Source: Acidobacteriota bacterium
GTDB taxonomy: Bacteria > Acidobacteriota > UBA6911
DNA: 39,847 nt
NCBI GenBank assembly: GCA_016934555.1
Contig: JAFGSS010000029.1
Span: 1 to 39,847, forward strand
Direction of reading: 5' to 3'
Of this stretch, positions 1 to 7,900 are shown piece after piece. A model generated the notes under the pieces. The model did not search any database and was not told where the DNA came from. It worked only from the letters and a program-made list of their open reading frames with translations. A program made the translations under genes and the position numbers. Numbering within the stretch: position 1 is the first letter of the stretch; every line of letters starts with the position of its first letter.

Positions 1-488
1 ACGTTTTCCAGCACGACCAGGTTGCTCGGCATGGTCACCGCGAAGTAGGGCTCGGCGGTCACGGCAAGGCCGAATGCCTGCAGTTCGGTCGTCACGTTGA
101 CTTTCCCGCGGTTTCCGTTCAGGAGGATCTCGCCCAGGTTGGAGGTCCGTCCCTCCGGGGTGATCGCCCACAGCACGTAGGTAAGGTATTCGGCGCCGTG
201 CATGTTGGCCGGCTTCATTTCATCGAATTCCACCTCGATCTCGATATAGCCCTGTTTGCTCTCCACCTTGGCCTCGCCGCTGGCATCGGGGAGGAGGGAT
301 GTTCCACTGAAATCAATTTTTGTGGCACCGTTGCGGTGCTGATAGTTCACGGCCTTCATTGTGCGTTCGGTCACGGTTACGCGATAGAACGGAGCGGAAG
401 GGGTCGGGTTCGCGGCAGGCGGCGGTTGCCCAGACAGCATCCCGCAGGACAAGGCGCACAGCGCCAGAAACATACTTGGCATTTTCAT
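1..488 (-). CDS. Exported protein of unknown function, C-terminus cut by the window edge
   Basis: An open frame runs on the minus strand from ATG at 488 to the window edge with no stop, about 162 residues. It begins MKMPSMFLALCALSCGML, a short basic start followed by a hydrophobic stretch, so it is probably exported; the Cys in LSCG could be a lipid-attachment site, though the lipobox is imperfect. The following Pro/Ala-rich linker leads into a beta-rich region with YLTYVLWAITPEGRTSNLGE and LQAFGLAVTAEPYFAV. I associate such segments with uncharacterised acidobacterial envelope proteins that often carry a further C-terminal domain, which would lie outside the window. No clear Shine-Dalgarno is visible, only a purine-rich GTGGGAAAA. 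The function is unknown. Confidence 0.7.
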   Translation of the reverse strand, partial: MKMPSMFLALCALSCGMLSGQPPPAANPTPSAPFYRVTVTERTMKAVNYQHRNGATKIDFSGTSLLPDASGEAKVESKQGYIEIEVEFDEMKPANMHGAEYLTYVLWAITPEGRTSNLGEILLNGNRGKVNVTTELQAFGLAVTAEPYFAVTMPSNLVVLEN

Positions 489-552
489 TTTTCCCACACT
501 TTCTTTGACAGGATTCAATGCACTCTTCGTTTGCCGCTGCCGTCCGGCAGGG

Positions 553-1254
553 CTATTTATTCCGCAGGGAATATCTGTTCATGAGCTCGATCAGCTCGGT
601 TCCTGCGGTCGATTTCCTTGTTTTCGTCCCGGTAACGATCTCACGGTTGGTTACCTTGTCCCCGTATAGCGCCGTATTCGTATCTTCATCCGGCCTGAGG
701 GTGGCGCCGTTCAAAGCGACGCCCGCAAACAATCCGCGCGAACGGGAATAGGACAGGATCTGGGCGTCGAGTTGGAGATCGGTTCCCGCCGTCGCCGACC
801 GGCCCACCGGTCCCGCGGCCACCGAGGCGTCGGCCCCGAGCGTGAACTTGCTCGAAAGGAGTTTATCGACGCCGCCGCTGTTCATCACGAGCATGATTAC
901 GTCGGTCTCCGAGCCTCCGATTTGAAAACCAAAGCTCCCGCCTTCCACCATGATGGCGGCCGGCGCGGACCATCCCGATCCCGAATCCTTGCGGCAAAGA
1001 AGGTAACCCTTGCCGTATTTGGCTCCGATGATGAACGCGGCCTTTTTCATTCCCGGAACGATCACGATGCAATGTGCACTCTGAAGCAGTTCCTGGGGGA
1101 TGGCTTTGTCGGGCGTCGCCATGATCTCGTTCATGACAGCGGCGGATTCCTTCAGGCGTTCGGCGGCATCCTCTTCCGCGAACAATAATCCCGCAGCCAG
1201 CACTGCCGCGCCGGCGCATAAAAGGGCAATCTTTCCAAATTTTGTCAGCCTCAT
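553..1254 (-). CDS. SYLF-domain (Ysc84-like) lipid-binding exported protein
   Basis: The protein has 233 residues. The start is ATG 1254, preceded by AAGGAG at 7 nt; an upstream in-frame ATG at 1311 lacks such a site. Residues 1-27 (MRLTKFGKIALL then Ala/Gly/Leu-rich to FAEED) form a Sec signal peptide. The mature part matches the SYLF/Ysc84 family: an N-terminal helix with AAVMNEIMATPDKAIP, then AHCIVIVPGMKKAAFIIG, SGWSAPAAIMVEGGSFGFQIGG, and a C-terminal part with GPVGRSA, AQILSYSRSRGLFAGVALNG and YG. SYLF domains bind phosphoinositides in eukaryotes; in bacteria these exported proteins are common but their role is unclear, and they often sit with stress genes. Neighbours on the same strand are two small membrane proteins of that kind. 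Confidence 0.88.
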   Translation of the reverse strand: MRLTKFGKIALLCAGAAVLAAGLLFAEEDAAERLKESAAVMNEIMATPDKAIPQELLQSAHCIVIVPGMKKAAFIIGAKYGKGYLLCRKDSGSGWSAPAAIMVEGGSFGFQIGGSETDVIMLVMNSGGVDKLLSSKFTLGADASVAAGPVGRSATAGTDLQLDAQILSYSRSRGLFAGVALNGATLRPDEDTNTALYGDKVTNREIVTGTKTRKSTAGTELIELMNRYSLRNK

Positions 1255-1369
1255 AATCTCTCCTTGTTGCGGCGTCAAATCCGTTGAATTCGTAAATCGC
1301 CCCCGGTCCATGCCGTTCCAGGGGATGCAAGCGCCCAGGGGATCGGGGCCTGTGCGCGCGGACGGAGGG

Positions 1370-1600
1370 TTATCCCCGGCCCTTTTTCCGCGTACCGGCG
1401 ATCACGAGGGCGACCCCCCCCGCCAGCGCCAATCCGCCCACGATCGGAGGGAGCGGGATCCGGTCCTGCGTTTCGGTCGTGGCATGGATCGGTCCGATAT
1501 CCACCAGTGTTTCCTTGCGAGTGTAATGGATGCCCTGATACCCGAGCGCCAATGCCCCCAGGATGATCAGCGCAATTCCAATCCAGGTGATCGGTTTCAT
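1370..1600 (-). CDS. Small two-helix membrane protein (DUF3185-like)
   Basis: The protein has 76 residues, starting at ATG 1600 with GGAAAGG about 8 nt upstream. A longer in-frame extension to 1900 would run through the 50-residue gene upstream and has no protein-like content, so it is rejected. Helix one is MKPITWIGIALIILGALALG and helix two is in PPIVGGLALAGGVALVIAG, separated by a polar loop (YTRKETLVDIGPIHATTETQ) and ending in a basic tail RKKGRG. This layout matches small inner-membrane proteins of the DUF3185 type, which I have seen beside stress and cold-shock genes. The gene lies 17 nt after the 50-residue gene and is probably co-transcribed with it. Its function is unknown. Confidence 0.82.
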   Translation of the reverse strand: MKPITWIGIALIILGALALGYQGIHYTRKETLVDIGPIHATTETQDRIPLPPIVGGLALAGGVALVIAGTRKKGRG

Positions 1601-1617
1601 GATGTGCCTTTCCGCAG

Positions 1618-1770
1618 CTAGGCGATGCCTCTTCCGCCGCGAAGAACCCGGAACAGGATCACGACAACGGCAAGCACCAGCAGAAGGTGAATGAAGCCGC
1701 CCATCGTGTAGGAAGTGGCCAGTCCCAATACCCATAAAACAAGCAGTACAGCTAAAATGGTCCAGAGCAT
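1618..1770 (-). CDS. 50-residue membrane protein, lmo0937-like
   Basis: This gene is too short for ordinary ORF cut-offs. ATG 1770 is preceded by a near-perfect AAAGGAGG, and the frame runs 50 codons to TAG at 1618. The protein is MLWTILAVLLVLWVLGLATS then a short YTMGG turn, a second hydrophobic helix (FIHLLLVLAVVVILF) and a basic tail RVLRGGRGIA. Length, two helices and the Gly turn match the lmo0937 family of tiny membrane proteins, common in environmental bacteria and of unknown role. It lies 17 nt upstream of the 76-residue membrane protein. The strong ribosome-binding site and clean composition make it very likely real. Confidence 0.85.
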   Translation of the reverse strand: MLWTILAVLLVLWVLGLATSYTMGGFIHLLLVLAVVVILFRVLRGGRGIA

Positions 1771-1842
1771 TTGAACCCTCCTTTGACGCACCCGCCTTCC
1801 ACGGGATTATGGATCGCAGGTGATGCCTACTCTCTTTATACC

Positions 1843-1859
1843 CGCCCGGGGCCCGGGCG
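1843..1859 (-). terminator. GC-rich hairpin downstream of the glucan synthase
   Basis: Two perfect 7-nt arms, CGCCCGG and CCGGGCG, flank a 3-nt centre, about 100 nt beyond the stop of the glucan synthase in its direction of transcription. There is no T-run, so it may be a weak terminator, a 3' end stabiliser, or part of the leader of the small gene starting at 1770. No other gene is seen in 1771-1962. Confidence 0.3.
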
Positions 1860-1962
1860 TCAGTTCCGGATGGATCAGGCGCGCGGTCAAAGGAGCTCAC
1901 ATGGCGGATGCCGGCGCTCGGAGGGGAGCGATTCGGGGTGCGGCCCGTCCCCGGCTTCAGCG

Positions 1963-4900
1963 TTATCCCTTCCGCCCGCCTCCGACAACGGATACCTTCG
2001 CTTCGACGGTGTGCTCTCTGCGGTCATCGACAAGGGATACGTACGGGCCCTCCTGCCGGATGCCATCGACCGTCACCGTCATTGCGCCCTTTTCCCCGTG
2101 CGTCTGCAGGACGGTGATGTGATACACGGTTTCCCGGTAGCGGTAGTGTATGGTGTACGTTTTCCAGTCCGCGGGCAGGCAGGGCGCAAAACTCAACGTG
2201 TCGGCTTCCAGCTTCAGGCCCAGAAGCGATTCCAGGACAAGCCGGTACATCCAGCCGGCCGAACCCGTGTACCAGGTCCATCCGCCGCGGCCCGTGTGGG
2301 GTGAGAGGGCATAGATGTCGGCGGCGACGGAATAGGGTTCCGCCTTGTACACCGCGACGGAGTCGGAAGTCATCGCGTGGTTTATGGGGTTGATCATGGG
2401 CAGCAGTTCCCACGCGCGCCGGCTGTCGCCCAAGGCGGCAAAGGCCATGGCGGCCCAGATCGCGGCATGGGTGTACTGCCCGCCGTTTTCCCTGACGCCC
2501 GGGACATACCCCTTGATGTAGCCGGGATTCATGCCCGAGGTGTCAAACGGCGGGTCCAGGAGTTGGACCAATCCATGATCGCGGCGGACCAGCCGCCGAT
2601 CGACCGCCTCCATGGCCATGCGTGAGCGTTCGACCTCTCCCGCTCCGGACAAAACGGCCCAGCTTTGCGCGATCGAATCTATCTGGCATTCGGGATTGCC
2701 CGCCGATCCGAGCGGCGACCCGTCGTCGAAGTAGGCGCGGCGGTACCACGCGCCGTCCCATCCGTTCAGCTCCAGGTTGCGCCGCACGGCATCCGCTTCG
2801 AGGCGGCAGCGTTCGGAGAACGGGACGTCTCCGTGTCCCCGGGCGACAGGCTCGAAGCGCCGGAGCACTTCATGGAGGAAGAATCCCAGCCAGACGCTTT
2901 CGCCCCTGCCGTGTTCGCCGACAAGATTCATGCCGTCGTTCCAGTCGCCCGAGCCGATGAGGGGCAGCCCGTGTTCGCCAAATCTCAGGCCCCTGAGGAT
3001 GGACCGGACGCAGTGGTCATAAAGGCTCGCTCTTTCCTCCGAGGGGGCGGGCAGATCATAGTAGGAGTCCTCCTCGGCGCCTACCGGACGGCCCTCGATG
3101 AATGGAACCGGCTCCTCCAGAACCCCGGTGTCGCCTGTGCTCGATACATAACGGCTGGTGGCCAGAGGGAGCCACAGGAAATCGTCAGAACAATGCGTGC
3201 GTACGCCGCGGCCTGAAGGGGGGTGCCACCAATGCTGGACATCCCCTTCCGGGAACTGGCGTGCGGCGCTGCGGAGCAGGTGTTCGCGCACGAGGCGGGG
3301 CTCGGCGTGGATCAGCGCCATCACGTCCTGCAGTTGGTCGCGGAAACCGAAGGCGCCGCCCGGCTGGTAGAATCCGGTCCGGGCCCAAAGGCGGGAGGCG
3401 ATGGTCTGGTAGAGGAGCCAGCCATTGGCCAGCACGTCGAGAGACCGGTCGGGTGTTTCCACCTGGACCGCGCCGAGGGTGTGGTTCCAATAGTGCCACA
3501 CCGCCTCCAGCTCCCGGCGCGCCGCGGCAGGTCCCCTGAAACGGTGCGCCAGGGCGCGGGCGTCGTGGGCATCACGCCCGGCGCCGAGCCTGAAAAGGAT
3601 CTCGCACTCCTGGCCATCGGCGAGTTCAAACGGAACCTGGACCGCCGCGCAGGGGTCCAGGGCGGCGCCCACCCTCCCGGAGAGGCCGGAACGCTTCATG
3701 GCGGCCGGACTCCGCAGGGTGCCGTTGCGCCCGAGGAACTCCCTGCGGTCGCCGCTGAAGGATCGCGATGCCTGATCCACGTCAAAAAAGGCGACCCGGT
3801 CGGCAAACTCCACGTTAAAGGGATTGCGCGCAAAAAGAGCGGTGCCGTCGGGATCGACTTCCGTGACGATGTGCATGGCCGATTTCGAGCGCAGATCTCC
3901 CAGTACCCACTCCAGGTATCCCGTGGCGGAAAGGCGACGGGTGCGCCCGGATTCGTTGCGCACTTTCAATACCGTGAATTTGACCGGCGCATCCAGAGCC
4001 ACGTAGACCCACATTTCGGTACGGATGCCGAATTCCGCGTGCTCGAAGACGCTGTATCCGAACCCGTGGCGGCTGGCGTAGGGGGTGGCCCCGGGGGACG
4101 GCAGGGGCGTGGGCGACCAGAACGGACCCCGCTCCTCATCGCGGAGGTAAAAGGCCTCTCCGCTCGAATCGCTTACGGGGTCGTTGTTCCAGGGGGTGAT
4201 GCGAAATTCACGGGCGTTGTCACCCCAGGTGCAGGCTCCGCCGCTCTCTGAGACAATGGTGCCGAACATCGGGTTGGCCAGCACATTGGTCCACGGCGCC
4301 GGCGCCGCCTGCCCTTGCGAGGTGGTGATGACATACTCGCGCCCATCGGGGGTGAATCCCCCCAGGCCGTTGAAGAATAGGAGATCGGGGCGAGGCTGGG
4401 GGGCGGACGGCGCGATTTCCGTCGGGCGCATGCGGGCGGGTGTGAGGTTTGGAGGGATGGAGGCCACGGGGCTGTGACCATCGATCTGGTCGGCCAGCGA
4501 TCCCCGGCCGTCGCTGATGATGGCGCGCGCGACCGTCTGGAGCAGAATCCGGTCCTCCTCCGACATCTGTTCCGCGGTCCTTACAAAGACCCCCCCCGGC
4601 CGGTCGGCCACATTGGCTTCCGTGCCCGCGGCTACGAGCCCCAGGATCTGTTCCTGCAGCCCTTGCCTGTAGCCGGCGTGGTCTTCGTTCCAGATCACCA
4701 TGTCGACCGCCAGTCCTTTCAGGCGCCAGTACGCGTGAGCCTGTACAAGCCGGCGAACGAGATCGATGTTGGCCCGGTCCGCAATGCGCACGAGCACGAT
4801 CGGCAGGTCTCCGGAAATGGCGTAGCCCCACAGGCCCGACTGCCCGCGGGCATTTCTGACCAGGATGCTCGCGTCGGCACGGAGTGAAGAATTGGCATAG

Positions 4901-7900
4901 GTGATGGAGCCGGCAAGACGCGCATACATCTGTGCATCGGCCTCGGTCGCGTTCAGTTGCCGCAACAGCACCTGGCTGTGTGTCCATGCCAGGTCGAAGA
5001 CGCGATCGGCCATACGTTGATCCTGGTATTTGTCGACCAGAGCCAGGCAGATTGCGCGTGTCTCTCCGACGCCGGTGACTATGTTGACCGTTGCCGTTTC
5101 TTCCGGATCGAGCGCCATGTGACGGCGGATGGCCGCAATCGGATCCAGCACGGACCCCTCGCTGCCGGAGAGCTCCCATGCGCCCGTCATCGCATGCGGA
5201 TCGGCGACCGTATGTCCCCGGCCCAGGAACGCCATCCGATCGGTTTCATAGGAGACCGCCCCGCCCTCAACTCCGTGGACCGCCACCAGGTGAAACATCC
5301 ATGGCGCCTTTTCCTCGACGGAGCGGGGCCGGCGTGTGGCTAGAATCGCGTGTTGCGGGCGGACGATTTCGGTCTGCACGAAAAGATTGCTGAATGCGGG
5401 ATGCAGCGCGTCGGCGGCGGGCGAAGCGAGGGCGATCTCGGCGTAGCTCGTCACATCGAGCGCCCTTCGTATCCTGGACCGGTTCGTGATGTGGATCCGG
5501 CGCAGTTCTATGTCGTCTTCGGGGGATACGGCGATCTCGGTATGCGTGTCCAGATCGCGGCCGCTGGTGCGGAACTCGGCCCGTCCCTCCGAGAATACCG
5601 CTTCGTAGGTCTGGGACCGCCTGGGCGCCGGCTGGCAGGTATTGGCCCAGAATTTTCCGGTGGTCGTGTCGCGGATATAGCAGAAGGTCCCCCAGTTGTC
5701 GCAGGTCGTGTCTTCGCGCCAGCGCGTGACGGACAGGTCCTTCCAGCGGCTGTACCCGCCGCCCGCGTTGGTGACCATCACGTGATACCTGCCGTTGGAT
5801 AACAGCTGCACCTCCGGTATGGGAGTATCCGGGTTGTGGAAAACCCGCACCGGTGTTTCGATGCCTTCGGCCGTAGTGCCGAAATCGGGACTCTCGGCGG
5901 TCCGGGAGTAGAAGGCCATTGCCCTGGGGACGCGCTCCTGGAGCAACAGCATCGTTGCCTGGAAGGACACATCCGATTGGAATCGCTTCTGCATCGGTCG
6001 GCCCAGAAGCAGGTGGGCCAGGGAAAGCAGGCTCATGCCCTGGTGGTGGACCATGAAGGATCGAACCAGCCCATGCGGTTGTCCCCGGGGCACGCGCGAA
6101 GGCGTGTAGTCGATCGCTTCGTAGAACCCGTATTTCCCCTCGAACCCTTCCGCGGCAAGAGTCTGGAGATTCAGGCAAGCCTCTTCGGGCGCCACCATCA
6201 GCGCCAGCGCGGAAGCATAGGGGGCTACCACCATATCGTCGGCCAGGCCGCGCTTGAGTCCCAGGCCGGGTACTCCAAACGCGCGGTACTGGTAGTTGAG
6301 ATGGACGTCGATCGCGTTGTAGCCGGATTCGGAAATGCCCCAGGGGACCTCACGTTTTTTGCCATAGGCTATCTGGCGGTCCACGGCCGCGATGCAGGAG
6401 CGGTCCAGCAGCGTATTGTCGTAGGAGGGCATGACGAGGAGAGGCATGAGGTACTCGAACATGGAACCACTCCACGAAAGCAGAACCGGCTTGCCGTCGG
6501 CGGCGGTGAGCAGGCGACCCAGGGCGAACCAGCTCTCCTGCGGAAGTTTTCCCTGCGCTATGGCGACAAAACAGCACAACCGGGCCTCGGAGGCCAGCAG
6601 GTCGTAATAGCTCGAGTCGCGCCGATGTTCGGTAACGTTGTACCCTATGGTCAGCAGATGGGAGGCTTTGTCGAAGAGAAAGTCGTATTCGATATCTGCA
6701 AGTTCGCCCGATATCCTCACCATCCGTTCAATGGCGGTCATTCTTGCGCTCGCCCGCCTGGCGGCCTCCGCCGCGAGTTGCCTGAAGCCGGGCGGATCTT
6801 CCGGGGCTCCCGCGACGGCTCCCGGGTCCCGGCCGGCCGGAGTCAGGGGCGGCAAGGGCGCGCCGAGGCCCGCCAGTTGCCGGAGTGTCGGGATTCCGTC
6901 GATGCCTGGGATCTCCGGCGTGCTCTCGGGAGACGTCGGCGGCAGGACCCAGGGGGCAAGATAGGTCAATTCCTCGAAGGCCAGCCTGCATTGCCGGAGG
7001 AGGGCGAGGGCCCACAATTGCGACTGGCTTTCGGTGCTCCCGGTGCCGAAGGCGTCGACGAGAACCGAGGCGGAGGCGGTCAGCCGTTCCAGCTGGCGGC
7101 AGGCCGCCATGAGGGTCGTCGGGCGGGAACCGGAGGCGAGATCCTTCTGCATCCTTGCGAGCTCCCCGGGAGCGGCTCCCCCCGCCGCGTCCGCTAGGAT
7201 GCGCAGCGTGTCGTTCAGCCCGTCGAACAGTTGCGGGCCCACGATCGCGTTATCGGGAAGTGCCAGCAGCCCCTGCCGCAGGGTAAGCAGGTGACCCGCG
7301 AGGTTGCCGCTGTCGACCGTCGAAATATACATGGGCAACAGGGGTTTCAGGGATTGCGTGTCATACCAGTTGTAGAAATGGCCGCGATGGCGTTCCAACG
7401 CTCCCATGGTATGAAGCGCCTTCTCGGTGCGTTCCATGAGTTGTCCCGCCGGAATGTAACCGAAATCGAAGGCGGACAGGTTTGAGAGCAACGCAAGTCC
7501 CATGTTGGTCGGTGAGGTGCGGTGGGCCAGGGTGGCGGCGGGATGCTCCTGATAGTTGTCCGGCGGCAGCCAATGATCCTCCGGGCCGACGAATGTTTCG
7601 AAGTAGGCCCAGGTTTTGCGCGCGAGCTTCCGCAGGAAGAGGATCTGGACGGCGGTCAGTTGTGCGGTACGGCGAGCCGGCGGCCGGCTGAACCACCAGG
7701 CGCAGAAGGGCGAGACAAACCAGAGCGCGAGCAGGGGGGCGGCCGATCCCAGCGCGGCCGGCCGCGAAAGCGCCAGAAGAGCGGCGGCGGCGGCCGCGAC
7801 GGCCGGGCCGATCCACAGGGCCCGGCAAAAGGCGACGAGGCCCCCGTGGTCCCGGGGATTCGGCTGGCCGGAGGGGCTCCATTCGAGAAGGCGCCTGTGC

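Noticed and set aside
1820-2122. 100-codon plus-strand frames, one ATG (1901) with AAAGGAG upstream
   Set aside because: They overlap the conserved C-terminus of the glucan synthase on the other strand, and the Arg/Pro/Ser-rich translation resembles no family; the ribosome-binding-like sequence is probably coincidental.
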